Source: a virus. Taken from it: a stretch of 64,000 bases of DNA. The notes under the pieces were generated by a model, which did no database searches, had not been told where the DNA came from, and saw only the letters and a list, made by a program, of their open reading frames with translations. The translations under genes were made by a program, and so were the position numbers. Positions 10,387 to 19,574 of this stretch are shown here, piece after piece. The stretch covers positions 62,001 through 126,000 of the IMG/VR virus record IMGVR_UViG_3300033141_006329; one strand, written 5' to 3'. The number at the start of each line of letters is the position of its first letter. Position 1 is the first letter of the stretch.

Positions 10387-10837
10387 CATATCTCCATGCT
10401 ATTTCTACGCAAATTTCTGGAAAATTTGCTTTATCTCCAGTGTTATTAAAGTCTATCTCTGCTTGTATCCAATCACCTTTTTCTAATAATATACTCAGGT
10501 TATCTTCTACAGTTCCTGCTGCTCCTGTCAATTCCACAGTAGTCACATCTGTTCCTCCATTTTTCCTGATATTAAATTTGCAATTTGCAGTACCTTGCGT
10601 ATTTGCAGATACCGCTGTTATCATAGCATCTCTTATAAGTCTATACCCTGAGGTATTAGAAAAAACTTTTCCAGTCATAGCCATGTATCTCTTATAGGAT
10701 AAATTCTTATGATCTATCCCGAACGATATATTCTGCCTACCCACAGAGACCCAAGTATTTCTTGTTATATCCCAATAGTATAAATTACTATTATAAACTA
10801 AAGTTCTAGGCCCAATGTTTCTAGTATCTCGGAGCAT
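10376..10837 (-). CDS. Stand-alone copy of a fibre C-terminal domain
   Basis: 153 residues. From WVSVGRQNISFGIDHKNLSY to ICVEIAWRYDAS it follows the C-terminal 120 residues of the 475-aa protein at 8022-9449 (LSVDRMMLCFGKRGASKNQY to LLIEIAWRKD). It is either a separate small tip protein or the tail end of a fibre gene cut off when the endonuclease moved in. It has a usable start with GGGAAG six bases upstream. Confidence 0.7.
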   Translation of the reverse strand: MLRDTRNIGPRTLVYNSNLYYWDITRNTWVSVGRQNISFGIDHKNLSYKRYMAMTGKVFSNTSGYRLIRDAMITAVSANTQGTANCKFNIRKNGGTDVTTVELTGAAGTVEDNLSILLEKGDWIQAEIDFNNTGDKANFPEICVEIAWRYDAS

Positions 10838-10840
10838 TCC

Positions 10841-11521
10841 TTACTTCCCTGCCACATCTGTTGGTTTTCTATTAAAATCAAAAATATTCCCTAAAGTTTG
10901 TGAACCTTTCGCTGCCTCGTTCTCTTCATCATCTGGATCCAAATTGTAATCATACTCATAATCAGTTAACATCTCTATTATAAGTTTGTCCGTCTCGATT
11001 TGATACTGAGCTTGCTGCATATTAAACATTAGTTTGTTTATATTATTTTGAATACACATGGTTACAAAATCTCTGGATTTACCTTTGTATCTAAATCTCT
11101 TTATAACTTTTCTTAACTTCTTCATTCTTTTGGTGGTTAATTTTATTCGATGTCTACATTGATTTACATTGGATTTCGCCATAGCAATCAGTCTATCTAC
11201 AACGTTCGTTTTTAGTGCCTTATCGTCGTTTAAACAGTGTTCTAACCACCCCATAAGTATTTCTATTGCCACTTCTTTTTGATCGTGAATATTGTCTTTT
11301 ACATATCCTGTTTCATCGTATTCTTTTCTCTTCTCATCATCACTTAGAATTTTGTAGGCTTTTGTGATATCAATAAATTCAGGACTTTCTTTACCATCAT
11401 TATGATCTGGGTGATGTTCATTTGCAAGTTTTCTATATGCTTTCTTTATCTCTTCCTTTGTAGCATCTCGTTCAATACCGAGAATATCGTACAATGCCCT
11501 TACTTTTTTATTTGATTTCAT
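10841..11521 (-). CDS. J-domain (DnaJ-type) protein
   Basis: 226 residues. A complete J-domain occupies 8-75 with the HPD motif at 37-39 (ANEHHPDHND), which would stimulate host DnaK ATPase. The remainder has no Gly/Phe or zinc region: it is a basic helical stretch (about 100-190) and an acidic C-terminus, so it is a specialised co-chaperone. An AAAGGGG site precedes the ATG. It lies just after a terminator that closes the big fibre gene. A role in fibre folding or host takeover is plausible. Confidence 0.9.
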   Translation of the reverse strand: MKSNKKVRALYDILGIERDATKEEIKKAYRKLANEHHPDHNDGKESPEFIDITKAYKILSDDEKRKEYDETGYVKDNIHDQKEVAIEILMGWLEHCLNDDKALKTNVVDRLIAMAKSNVNQCRHRIKLTTKRMKKLRKVIKRFRYKGKSRDFVTMCIQNNINKLMFNMQQAQYQIETDKLIIEMLTDYEYDYNLDPDDEENEAAKGSQTLGNIFDFNRKPTDVAGK

Positions 11522-11530
11522 TTTGCCCCT

Positions 11531-11568
11531 TTATAAAAAAGTGGGAGAGCAGATAACCACTCTCCCAC
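11531..11568 (-). terminator. Rho-independent terminator
   Basis: On the minus strand GTGGGAGAG pairs with CTCTCCCAC around a 10-base loop (11541-11568), followed by a T-run (TTTTTTATAA). It ends the transcript of the large fibre gene 18 bases after its stop, just upstream of the J-domain gene. Confidence 0.9.
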
Positions 11569-11586
11569 AAACAATAAAAATAATGA

Positions 11587-14500
11587 TTAATTAGACGCCC
11601 AATAAGAAACGATAATTTGATCGCCTGTATCAGGAGCAGTAGCAAAAGTCATTGTGGACCCGGCCAATGTATAATCATTGCCTCCTCCGCTATTTTGGAG
11701 TAGTCCATTCAAATAAACTTGCTCAGATCCTGAGATCGGAGTGTAATCTACTGTGAAGTCAGTAATAATATCATTAGGTGACTCATTAACGCCTTCTCTA
11801 ATTACGAAACGTCTGACTAAGCCAGTTCCAGCACCTAGTCCGATGGTCAAAGTACCAGCAGAAACGTCTAAAGTTTTTGCAGCACCAACAGTAATATCAG
11901 AAGTCGCAATAGTACAACCATCAATTGTACCTGAGTCAATATCAACCTTAGTAATATTCACTTCACCAGTTCCATCAGGTGTTAAATTAATATCACCATT
12001 AGAATCTGTAGAAGTAATACTATTTCCATCTAATCCTAAATTATCAATAGCAACAACACCAGTACCCTTAGGAGTAATATTAATACTGATATTATCATCA
12101 GTACCGTCAGCTGATAAAGTCGTTCCAACTAAGGTCACACCAGCAGCTGTGACATTAGTATCAAATGTCGTAGATTTGCTTAATGTAGTCGTACATGTAG
12201 CAAATGCAGCAACGGTAGAATCTGTACTAAGATCCTGATTAATTATAGAATCATCTTCAACTGTTATAGTCTTAGCATCAGCAGAATATGTAATCGTACC
12301 AGAATAGCCATCACCAACTGTTAAACTTTCGTTCATAGTAAGTGTATTAGCTTGCGTAAGAGAAGTAATAGTAACATCTGTACCATCACCAATTGTAAGA
12401 TTCTCATTCAGTTCAAGAGTTCTCAAAGCATTTTGTGTATCAATTGCTAATTGAACTTTCTCTCCACCAGAACCCGTTAATTCTATATCCGTACCATCTA
12501 ATACTGCCAAATTTTCACTAAGATCTAAAGTCCTAGTTCCATCTTGTGTATCAATATTCAATGAGGCTGCTTCTCCGCCCGATGCGGTTAGTGTTAAATC
12601 CTGACCATCACCAAGAGTTAAATCTTCATTAAGGGTCAATATACGATCAACGCCACCAAGAGCAACTGTCATATCTTCGCCGTTAGAATCTGTAAGTTTA
12701 ACAACTTCATTACTTGATAACGAAGTATTTAAAACTCTACCATTTGTAGTACCATCAGGAACTTCGTCTAAATCAACTTGATTTTCACCTGAACCCCAAT
12801 CTATATGAGTAGTATCAATACCATCAGCTTTAAGTCTCAGAGTATCAGTATCGATTTCTATAGTATCATCATCAACAACGACTGCAAGTATTCCTGTAGT
12901 GTGACTAAGACCAGCACCCGCAACAGAAGCTTCTAATCTAATACCAGATGTGCCATTAAATTCTAAACCACCAGCAGCATCAAGATTAACTCCAATAGTA
13001 TCACTATTTAATGCAAGACCTGCAGATGTACTAAAATCTAATTGGAAATCATCTGTCACTCTCTTAACACCAAGACTGGCAGATAAACTAGAAGAACCAC
13101 TAGAAGACACTGTTACCGAGTCCCCGGCTGCACTAGTTGTAAGCGTAATATCAGTTCCCGCGACGAATGTTAATGTATCAGCTTCTGCATCAGCTACAAC
13201 ATTATCCTGTCCTGAAACTGCAACTGTTTTAAATGCAAATTTAGCTGCTTGTGTATCAAACAACTCTTCAAGAGCACCTTCGACTGTTGTAGCAGTAAAA
13301 TTATTAGTAGTATCTACAATAGGCATATCATCAGCGCCAACTTGTCCTGCACTAGTTCCCCAATCAATTAGTGTATCATCAATACCATCAGCTACCAATG
13401 AAATAGCACCACTTGTAGCTGAAAAATGATCAGAATTAAAAGATGCTACACCCTTAGCAGATGTACTAGCATCATCACCAGTAACTGTAATATCAGCACC
13501 AGCACCTGAAGTTGTTATACCAGTTCCACCCTTAATACCAAAACTATGAGTACTTGGAGTAGCCGTACCACTATCAGAAGCAACAGATTTTGTAACTGTA
13601 TCTTCCAAGCTAATAACACCAGAAGAATCATCAAAGTCAGCTGCTGTGAATGCAGCAACACCCTTTGTAGAACCATCGGCAGCAGCATTGTCACCAGTAA
13701 CGGTAATATCAGCACCAGCACCTGAAGTTGTTATACCCGTACCACCCTTAATACCAAAACTATGAGTACTAGGAGTTGCAGCATCACCATCAGAAGCAAC
13801 AGATTTTGCAACTGTGGTTTCAAGACTAACTTCACCAGAAGAAACATCAAAATCTTCAGCTAAGAACTTAGCAACACCCTTGTTAGCTGTACTTGCATCT
13901 TCACCAGCTATAGTAATTGCATCGCCAGAAACTGTAGTCGTTATTCCTTCACCTTCAGTAAATGTAAATGTATCACCCAAATCTACAGCTTGGCTTCCAC
14001 CACCTATAGCTCCACCAGCCATAGTAATAGTAGGAGTCAAGAGTTTAGCATTTGAAACACCATCATCAGCAAGAGTTACATCACCAGTTGTTACTACGAA
14101 ATGTGTAGAATCGAAAGTTGCAACACCCTTGTTGGTATCACTTGCATCTTCACCAGAAACAGTAATAGTATCAGCAGTAACAACAGTATTAATACCTTCA
14201 CCTGCTGCTATTGTAAGAGTATCTCCTAAATCTAAATCATTGGGAGTCCCACTCTCAGCATCTAAAGTAATATGATCATGAAGTATATGAGAGTTCAAAA
14301 TACCGTGAGGTTTTACAGCTAATTGATCACTAACAATACCTAACGTAGCATCATCATAATCAACACTTATAGTCTTATCAGGTGACGCACCAGAAAGAGT
14401 AAGACCATCGTTTGCAGTAAGATCAACTGAAAGAACACCAGTCGTAACCGACAAACCATCAGAAATCTTAACTTTTCCCCATTCAGATGTACTTGCATAA

Positions 14501-15282
14501 GGAATAGAAACAGCACCTGACATATTCCATACTTCGCCATCGCCATCCCATGTCCAAGATGCATCACATGCTCTACACATATGCGTTTCATTGTCCACCA
14601 AATCAGCAAATAATCTACTAAATCCAAAGTTAGTAGATCCTGGTAATGCCGTTGGGGGGGCTACCAGATCAGCTGCACTTGCTTCATACATATTTAAAAG
14701 AGTAGTAGGTGCAATTAAACATCTACCTGCCGTTTCAGCATCATCTACATAAATTTTTGTATCTTCAGCTATCGTATCTTGCCAAATAATTAAAACATTA
14801 TTAGTATCATCTATTGTACTGAGAGCACTCGTAGCAGCAGAAATTGCAATATCGCCTGCATCTATAGCAGTTTCTAAATTTGCTAAAGTAATATCAATAG
14901 TTCCACCAACTGCAACATTGCCATCCATTGTAAAAGTTTCAGTATTGGTTCCATCATTCAAATAAATAACATCACCTGCTACAAGATTACTTGAAAGTGT
15001 TAATACTTGAGCAGCATATATACCACCAGCTGCGCCACTTACTAACTGAGTTTCTGCAAAAACAACTTCTTTCCAAGCCTTACCCTGTGTTGCAAGATCC
15101 TGTAACTGCGAATAATTTATAGCATCGCCAGAATCTGTACCATTGGCAATATTTGTTATTTTATTACTATTGGCGTTTAAATCAGTTTTGGTAAGAGCAA
15201 TAGACGCACTATCATTAATCTGTGCATTTGTAATGGTACCTTCCATTATCTGGGTTGTACCGCGAATTTTTGTTACCGCCAT
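11587..15282 (-). CDS. Giant tail-fibre-like repeat protein, 1231 aa
   Basis: Starts with the [21 protein letters not shown] module shared with the 3119 gene and ends with the [20 protein letters not shown] module shared with the 3119 and 15520 genes. The shaft consists of degenerate units (KGVAxFxxxxFxxxSGxxSL, then [20 protein letters not shown]), including two adjacent near-identical 216-base copies around 13,480-13,890. The block [11 protein letters not shown] to [12 protein letters not shown] recurs in the 1-2992 fibre. The likely role is a long host-recognition fibre. It is not a complete copy of any fibre I can name. Confidence 0.85.
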   Translation of the reverse strand: MAVTKIRGTTQIMEGTITNAQINDSASIALTKTDLNANSNKITNIANGTDSGDAINYSQLQDLATQGKAWKEVVFAETQLVSGAAGGIYAAQVLTLSSNLVAGDVIYLNDGTNTETFTMDGNVAVGGTIDITLANLETAIDAGDIAISAATSALSTIDDTNNVLIIWQDTIAEDTKIYVDDAETAGRCLIAPTTLLNMYEASAADLVAPPTALPGSTNFGFSRLFADLVDNETHMCRACDASWTWDGDGEVWNMSGAVSIPYASTSEWGKVKISDGLSVTTGVLSVDLTANDGLTLSGASPDKTISVDYDDATLGIVSDQLAVKPHGILNSHILHDHITLDAESGTPNDLDLGDTLTIAAGEGINTVVTADTITVSGEDASDTNKGVATFDSTHFVVTTGDVTLADDGVSNAKLLTPTITMAGGAIGGGSQAVDLGDTFTFTEGEGITTTVSGDAITIAGEDASTANKGVAKFLAEDFDVSSGEVSLETTVAKSVASDGDAATPSTHSFGIKGGTGITTSGAGADITVTGDNAAADGSTKGVAAFTAADFDDSSGVISLEDTVTKSVASDSGTATPSTHSFGIKGGTGITTSGAGADITVTGDDASTSAKGVASFNSDHFSATSGAISLVADGIDDTLIDWGTSAGQVGADDMPIVDTTNNFTATTVEGALEELFDTQAAKFAFKTVAVSGQDNVVADAEADTLTFVAGTDITLTTSAAGDSVTVSSSGSSSLSASLGVKRVTDDFQLDFSTSAGLALNSDTIGVNLDAAGGLEFNGTSGIRLEASVAGAGLSHTTGILAVVVDDDTIEIDTDTLRLKADGIDTTHIDWGSGENQVDLDEVPDGTTNGRVLNTSLSSNEVVKLTDSNGEDMTVALGGVDRILTLNEDLTLGDGQDLTLTASGGEAASLNIDTQDGTRTLDLSENLAVLDGTDIELTGSGGEKVQLAIDTQNALRTLELNENLTIGDGTDVTITSLTQANTLTMNESLTVGDGYSGTITYSADAKTITVEDDSIINQDLSTDSTVAAFATCTTTLSKSTTFDTNVTAAGVTLVGTTLSADGTDDNISINITPKGTGVVAIDNLGLDGNSITSTDSNGDINLTPDGTGEVNITKVDIDSGTIDGCTIATSDITVGAAKTLDVSAGTLTIGLGAGTGLVRRFVIREGVNESPNDIITDFTVDYTPISGSEQVYLNGLLQNSGGGNDYTLAGSTMTFATAPDTGDQIIVSYWASN
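13480..13890 (-). repeat. Tandem 216-bp (72-aa) fibre repeat
   Basis: The bases beginning agcacctgaagttgttatac at 13501 recur at 13717, so the period is 216 bases. Both copies encode the unit ending [19 protein letters not shown]. Further, more diverged copies of the unit lie in the 1-2992 gene near 1-120, 345-380 and 1120-1210. Confidence 0.8.
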
Positions 15283-15302
15283 TCTTTATTTCCTCCTTGG
15301 TT

Positions 15303-15515
15303 TTAGCGTTGTCTCGATATAAACTTCCTGAGCATCATCAGCTCGGTGTCATGTCTAAAACAACAACTATTAAAATATTTAATTCTCCACTCATCTTCTG
15401 ACAACTTCTCTTCCACAGACTCAAACTTAAATATTTTTCCTTCAACCTCTAATAACTTACATCCCTTCATTTTCATATATGCCGCCAAGCCAAGGTTATC
15501 TATCTCTAATTTCAT
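15303..15515 (-). CDS. Small DUF5659-like protein
   Basis: 70 residues from the ATG at 15515, nine bases after a GGAG that lies within the end of the preceding gene. LEIDNLGLAAYMKMKGCKLL followed by KIFKFES, then an acidic helix with a Phe-Asn turn, fits the pattern of the small DUF5659 family as I recall it. That family has no known function. In-frame starts upstream at 15530 and 15578 are possible but lack ribosome sites. Confidence 0.6.
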   Translation of the reverse strand: MKLEIDNLGLAAYMKMKGCKLLEVEGKIFKFESVEEKLSEDEWRIKYFNSCCFRHDTELMMLRKFISRQR

Positions 15516-15519
15516 AGTC

Positions 15520-15987
15520 TTAAACTCCATGTTTCTTAAAATAATTAACTGTAAGGTCATCTCCATTGAGAGGTGCACCGTTCAAAATAAATCCATTGTC
15601 GCCATCCAACAAATAATCACGACCAGCGCCCTGATCGAGTCTAAGACCATTTAAAAATACTTCTAATGATGTTTCCACAAAATTATATAATGTTGTGAAC
15701 GTTTTATTCACACCGTCTATATCTCCGCTAGGATTCTCGCCAAATATATATTTAACAATTCCTCCATACCCTAAAATCTCTGATATTATCTTCTCTGCAC
15801 TCCATACATTAACATCTGTATCACCACCATCATTTATTCCCCCAAATTTAATGAGGTTCCCTTCCATATCCTTAATGCAAATAGCCTTCTCAACATTTGA
15901 AAAAACTATTTCACGCTTTATAAGATCACTTGCAATGACCTCACTGGATATTTTAGTTCTTAATAGAATTTTCGAAAAAACTGGCAT
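15520..15987 (-). CDS. Short fibre-like protein with shared tip module
   Basis: 155 residues. The N-terminal half (PVFSKILLRTKISSEVIASD to GNLIKFGG) resembles the baseplate-docking start of some fibres. The C-terminal 75 residues (TSLEVFLNGLRLDQGAGRDY, LTVNYFKK) are the same module that closes the 3119 and 11587 genes. It thus appears to be a third user of one exchangeable tip. Confidence 0.7.
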   Translation of the reverse strand: MPVFSKILLRTKISSEVIASDLIKREIVFSNVEKAICIKDMEGNLIKFGGINDGGDTDVNVWSAEKIISEILGYGGIVKYIFGENPSGDIDGVNKTFTTLYNFVETSLEVFLNGLRLDQGAGRDYLLDGDNGFILNGAPLNGDDLTVNYFKKHGV

Positions 15988-16002
15988 TAGGTGGTCTCCT
16001 TT

Positions 16003-16188
16003 TTAGAATGTTCCACCGCCATCAAGACAGTCGTATCGTTTTTTTCTATTTCTTCCCAGACCCGAAAGTTCACACGTTGCATCTAAAAAACCATCTTTAG
16101 ATACAGGTGTCTTTGCCTTTTTAACTTTTGTTGATTTTAAATCTCGTCCTCCTATCATCTTACTCTTTTTACTCCTTGCTCGTCTCAT
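16003..16188 (-). CDS. Small basic hypothetical protein
   Basis: 61 residues, very rich in Lys and Arg (MRRARSKKSKMIGGRDLKST), with two Cys and a Gly-Gly-Gly end. It may bind nucleic acid or be an unfolded connector. The ribosome site is weak (GAAGAT), but it has its own upstream GGACAAACTAAAAAAG element. Confidence 0.6.
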   Translation of the reverse strand: MRRARSKKSKMIGGRDLKSTKVKKAKTPVSKDGFLDATCELSGLGRNRKKRYDCLDGGGTF

Positions 16189-16212
16189 TGTTTATCTTCG
16201 CGGACTCATATT

Positions 16213-16228
16213 CTTTTTTAGTTTGTCC
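16213..16228 (-). promoter_or_regulatory. GGACAAA element
   Basis: GGACAAACTAAAAAAG, ending 25 bases before the start codon of the 61-aa basic protein. Confidence 0.55.
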
Positions 16229-16230
16229 TT

Positions 16231-16524
16231 TTATTTCTTAGTTGACTTCTTCTTTTTTGGAACCTTGATCTTAACCGTTTGAACTTCTTCTATTTCTTCG
16301 AATTCATCTTCTTCTGGAACAGGTTCTCTGGTGTTTAATTCCGCCTCTAATACTTCTGTGGTCGCATTTGTTATCACTTCTCCATCAGTACGATCTTTCT
16401 GCGGACTATTAATGGCCTCAACTACTTGGTTATATGCTGCCACTTCTTCACCTGATAAACTTGTTCTTGCGAGAAAAATCTTCATGTTTGCTATTTGACC
16501 ATCTGTTAACATATACTTCTTCAT
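16231..16524 (-). CDS. Hypothetical phage protein with helical head and charged tail
   Basis: 97 residues. Residues 5-40 (LTDGQIANMKIFLARTSLSG, EEVAAYNQVVEAIN) form a helical domain of a type often seen in small phage proteins. The rest is acidic and ends in a Lys-rich tail (VPKKKKSTKK). Function unknown. Confidence 0.7.
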   Translation of the reverse strand: MKKYMLTDGQIANMKIFLARTSLSGEEVAAYNQVVEAINSPQKDRTDGEVITNATTEVLEAELNTREPVPEEDEFEEIEEVQTVKIKVPKKKKSTKK

Positions 16525-16550
16525 AATTATTCCCCTTCTTTTAAATTTGT

Positions 16551-16564
16551 TTTATAATTTGTCC
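16551..16564 (-). promoter_or_regulatory. GGACAAA element
   Basis: GGACAAATTATAAA, 26 bases before the start of the 97-aa gene, followed by an AGAAGGGG ribosome site. Confidence 0.55.
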
Positions 16565-16587
16565 TACCTAATTTTCGTTACTATTGG

Positions 16588-16779
16588 CTAATCCTTTATC
16601 TTATATGCTGTTACTTTTTGATACCCTTCAAAATCTAATCTTTTTCCCCTAATTACAGCCTCAATTATATATCCATTTTCTTTCCTGGTTGTAATTTCTT
16701 TTTCTGCACTCTCTTTATCTCTACAATCGGCTATATGAGATTCATCATAATAACTACTAATGATATAATACTTATCCAT
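16588..16779 (-). CDS. Small hypothetical protein
   Basis: 63 residues (MDKYYIISSYYDESHIADCR). The pattern of beta strand, a Lys/Glu helix and beta strand suggests a small alpha/beta domain. A GGAGAAAA site precedes the ATG. Not recognised. Confidence 0.65.
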   Translation of the reverse strand: MDKYYIISSYYDESHIADCRDKESAEKEITTRKENGYIIEAVIRGKRLDFEGYQKVTAYKIKD

Positions 16780-16794
16780 TTTTTCTCCTCTAAT

Positions 16795-17589
16795 TTATTT
16801 ACCCAACCTTGCTTTCACTACATCCAGCTGAAAATCATAACAATGCAATCCTTTACATGAAAATGATAAAGGTCCAGGCACAACATCTAATTGATCTGCC
16901 ACGTATTCATTCAAGAGTGTAAAACCTCCCATATTTGTAGGAAATCCTGAAAATAGATCCCAGCTACGATACACAACATGAGTAGTTAATTGCCCATCAA
17001 TAACTTTGAAATCTAGCAATCTTAGGCAGGGTGTTGTTCCTCTTCTTGATTCATCTGATTCCAATGCTGTCCCACATTTTGGACAGATTTTAATACCCTT
17101 TTTATAATGATTATTACACCGTACACATTTCATGAATGGCCAGTTGTAGGCCAAGCAACTATCAGAATCGCCTATAACAATAGTACAATGCTCCTGTGAC
17201 AACCCGTGAGATTTAAAATGATCTATCATCCATTCCAACTGATTAGTATGACATAACTCATTACCACCCACTATATACGATGCATATTTATAATGTTCAT
17301 TTGATGCAAGAGTTGGATTCATAAGATAATCAGCAAAATAATTATTAATTTCCTCATCAGTTGTTGGTCTGGGTAAATTACTACCTTCTGGCATTGTAGG
17401 TGCTAACGGTTTTCGATGTGGATCGTGTATAAATCCTGAAACAAAATCAAATGATAATCTTTCTGCCCCTGCAAAACTACCTGATGTAATTTTATATTTT
17501 CTTCCATTGTTCCAAACTTCCCACAATAATCTATGCCAGGTATCATTCAGATCTGTCCCCTCAATAAAAACTGGTTTAAATTTATTCAT
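16795..17589 (-). CDS. Thymidylate synthase-family protein (methanogen type) with zinc ribbon
   Basis: 264 residues from the ATG at 17589 (AGGAGA site). ThyA-fold landmarks are present: the nucleophile in TPCLRLLDF (Cys188), the nucleotide-binding VVYRSWDLFSGFPTNMGG (205-222) and HCYDF near the end. This most resembles the archaeal methanogen-type ThyA branch. An insertion carries a CxxC-x10-CxxC zinc ribbon (155-172). It would methylate dUMP to dTMP, or hydroxymethylate a pyrimidine nucleotide to make a modified base; sequence alone does not choose. The ribbon insertion is unusual for the family. Confidence 0.75.
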   Translation of the reverse strand: MNKFKPVFIEGTDLNDTWHRLLWEVWNNGRKYKITSGSFAGAERLSFDFVSGFIHDPHRKPLAPTMPEGSNLPRPTTDEEINNYFADYLMNPTLASNEHYKYASYIVGGNELCHTNQLEWMIDHFKSHGLSQEHCTIVIGDSDSCLAYNWPFMKCVRCNNHYKKGIKICPKCGTALESDESRRGTTPCLRLLDFKVIDGQLTTHVVYRSWDLFSGFPTNMGGFTLLNEYVADQLDVVPGPLSFSCKGLHCYDFQLDVVKARLGK

Positions 17590-17611
17590 ATTTTCTCCTA
17601 CTTTTAATGTT

Positions 17612-17824
17612 TTACCTATATGTAGCCCAATCGGGCTTTTCCATATCACCTGTATGTTCACCTTCTTGATGATTTTTACATTTCTTGTTTGAACAATACC
17701 ACCAATAATCACAGTCGGGATGTTTATCTATATCTGGCTGTGTTACAACTATATTATAACCACAATCTTTACAAACTCCTGTCATCCAAGATCTATTATC
17801 CTTTCGAATACTTGTACCCATCAT
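17612..17824 (-). CDS. Small zinc-binding protein
   Basis: About 70 residues from the ATG at 17824, which follows an AAGGAGC site. Two Cys pairs (VCKDCGYN and WYCSNKKCKNH) form a zinc-ribbon-like module. The 3' end of the next gene upstream overlaps its start. Function unknown; possibly DNA or RNA binding. Confidence 0.7.
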   Translation of the reverse strand: MMGTSIRKDNRSWMTGVCKDCGYNIVVTQPDIDKHPDCDYWWYCSNKKCKNHQEGEHTGDMEKPDWATYR

Positions 17825-18077
17825 TTTGCTCCTTATAATAATTCCTTCTATCATTGTTGACTACGTTTGATATAAATTCAAACGCTTTTTGCTTCTTCTC
17901 TTCATCTCTAACCCACTTCCTTAAATCAGTTGCCAACTCTTGATTTTCTTCCTCTATTGTTCTAGCATATTCTAACATAGCTTTTCTGGATGCTTCTGCA
18001 TATATATCGTCGTGGTATTTAGATTCTGGTCTCAGCGTAAAATACTTCATTTTTAATCCACATTGTCCTTTTGACAT
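17796..18077 (-). CDS. Hypothetical helical protein
   Basis: 93 residues from MSKGQCGL at 18077; the longer reading has no ribosome site. It is mostly helical and highly charged (EYARTIEEENQELATDLRKW), a probable coiled coil. It overlaps the zinc protein by 29 bases and is next to the 18080 gene. Not recognised. Confidence 0.65.
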   Translation of the reverse strand: MSKGQCGLKMKYFTLRPESKYHDDIYAEASRKAMLEYARTIEEENQELATDLRKWVRDEEKKQKAFEFISNVVNNDRRNYYKEQNDGYKYSKG

Positions 18078-18079
18078 TA

Positions 18080-18376
18080 TTACCATATTCCTTTCATCAT
18101 ATTTGTTCGATCCTGCTCTGTTACATCTCTGTAACACATATAGGTAAAAATTCTTTCGCCCTTATCTATTGATATAGTTACTCTTTTTCCTTTTTCCTCA
18201 TCTTTAACATTAACAAAATCTAATACAATGGTTTGAAATGGTTCTAATATATTTGGTAGTTCCACTTTAAGGTTATCTGTATTAACTTCTTCCACTTTAC
18301 ACTTACAAAGATGATTATATATATCTTTATAAGCTTTATCGTACTTATCTGAAAATCCTTGTACTCCTGCCATCAT
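18080..18376 (-). CDS. Hypothetical protein
   Basis: 98 residues with mixed helix and strand (NILEPFQTIVLDFVNVKDEE, GKRVTISIDKGERIF). A strong GGAGGGA site precedes two adjacent ATGs. It is the first gene after a complete hairpin plus GGACAAA element at 18392-18422. No family recognised. Confidence 0.65.
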   Translation of the reverse strand: MMAGVQGFSDKYDKAYKDIYNHLCKCKVEEVNTDNLKVELPNILEPFQTIVLDFVNVKDEEKGKRVTISIDKGERIFTYMCYRDVTEQDRTNMMKGIW

Positions 18377-18391
18377 GTTCCCTCCTATTTT

Positions 18392-18422
18392 ATATTTTTA
18401 GTTTGTCCAGTCATACTACTGG
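18392..18422 (-). promoter_or_regulatory. GGACAAA element with hairpin
   Basis: CCAGTAGTATGACTGG (a perfect 5-bp stem with a 6-base loop, 18407-18422) runs straight into ACAAACTAAAAATA on the minus strand. It begins 5 bases after the stop codon of the 18428 gene. Confidence 0.65.
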
Positions 18423-18427
18423 TTATT

Positions 18428-18799
18428 TCACTTTTTCCTTCTCTCCTCAATCTCTTTATCGATTTGTCTGATTTCTTCTCTGTATTTTTCTACACTTTTT
18501 CGGTATCTATCGCAATGTTCTCCTATGAATTTTACAGGGAAATCTGCATCATCTAATATAGCATCCTCTATACTATAGCCTTCTATTTTAATCTTCTGTC
18601 CTTTGCCTGTAATTATTCCACCACTCACATTATAATAAGGATCTTTGGAATGGTCTCTTTCTAATATTTCCAGATATCCATCATAATAAGCTGGCATTTC
18701 ATACACTGACATTATATCAATATTACCACCAATAGCACATTCTAATTCTCCAGAAGGATCGGCTTCCTGTAATTGTCGTATTAGTTCCTTAGTTTTCAT
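18428..18799 (-). CDS. Hypothetical protein, tandem duplicate A
   Basis: 123 residues from the ATG at 18799; two codons earlier is only a TTG. It is about half identical along its whole length to the neighbour at 18789-19160: both begin MKTKELIxQLQEADPxGExEC and share LEILERDHSKDPYYN and SIEDAI. The C-terminus is a Glu/Arg helix. Probably a recent tandem duplication; function unknown. Confidence 0.75.
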   Translation of the reverse strand: MKTKELIRQLQEADPSGELECAIGGNIDIMSVYEMPAYYDGYLEILERDHSKDPYYNVSGGIITGKGQKIKIEGYSIEDAILDDADFPVKFIGEHCDRYRKSVEKYREEIRQIDKEIEERRKK

Positions 18800-19160
18800 C
18801 TTCAATTTCCTTATTTATTTTTCTTATCTCTTCTCTCCAACATTCTACCTTCTTGTGATAATAATCATCATGGCTGAAATCACCTACAAATTTGACTGGT
18901 AAGTCGGGATTATTACATATGGCATCTTCTATTGAGAGTGGTCTTATTATAACTTTCATTCCCTCTTTTGTAATTATTCCGCCACATATGTTATAGTAAG
19001 GATCTTTGGAGTGGTCTCTTTCCAATATTTCAAGACAACCATCATGATACGCATCCTCTTTGTAAACATAATATATTGGAGTATTACAGCCTACAACACA
19101 TTCTGTCTCACCTTCAGGATCTGCTTCTTGTAATTGTTTTATTAATTCTTTTGTTTTCAT
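18789..19160 (-). CDS. Hypothetical protein, tandem duplicate B
   Basis: 123 residues, the same length as its downstream duplicate, with an 11-base overlap. The N-terminal KELIKQLQEADPEGETECVV resembles small phage proteins of the 'KELI.xLxxxPxDxEV' kind. Its leader (19161-19190) contains a G-rich GGAGGGG/CCCCTCC inverted repeat that could hide or present the ribosome site. Confidence 0.75.
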   Translation of the reverse strand: MKTKELIKQLQEADPEGETECVVGCNTPIYYVYKEDAYHDGCLEILERDHSKDPYYNICGGIITKEGMKVIIRPLSIEDAICNNPDLPVKFVGDFSHDDYYHKKVECWREEIRKINKEIEDEN

Positions 19161-19208
19161 CTATGATTCCCTGGAGGGGAATTAACCCCTCCCCTATTAA
19201 TTATTTTA

Positions 19209-19571
19209 TTACTTTGAATTACCTATGGAATATTTATCAAATGCAAATGGTAATACTTCCAACTTAACTTTAAGTTTCTCAACCTTCTCAATTGTTAGTT
19301 TGGGCAATTCGACAGATATTATTCTATTCGGATCTACACCATCCACTTTACAGTTGAAAAAACCGTTTAATAATATATCACCTTTTTTAGGCGTTTCTGC
19401 CATAGTATTTACTATATTGATTTTAAGGCATTCGCCACCATCTATCTTGATGTTTTCAAATTCCTCAAATATAGGTAATCTACTAGTTACCTCTAATATT
19501 TTCTGAATTGCCTCTTTATCAAAATCCTTTTCCTCTAATTTTTTTACATAAGTTTCCATATCAAATCTCAT
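19209..19571 (-). CDS. Hypothetical protein
   Basis: 120 residues. A helical N-terminus (METYVKKLEEKDFDKEAIQK) is followed by a beta-rich part (KKGDILLNGFFNCKVDGVDP). No motif recognised. It is three bases downstream of the 19575 gene, in the same tight run. Confidence 0.65.
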   Translation of the reverse strand: MRFDMETYVKKLEEKDFDKEAIQKILEVTSRLPIFEEFENIKIDGGECLKINIVNTMAETPKKGDILLNGFFNCKVDGVDPNRIISVELPKLTIEKVEKLKVKLEVLPFAFDKYSIGNSK

Positions 19572-19574
19572 AAT

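Noticed and set aside
11753-14275. Several long plus-strand ORFs (102 to 161 codons) opposite the giant fibre
   Set aside because: They mirror the repetitive Ser/Thr/Ala codons of the fibre on the other strand and have no ribosome sites.
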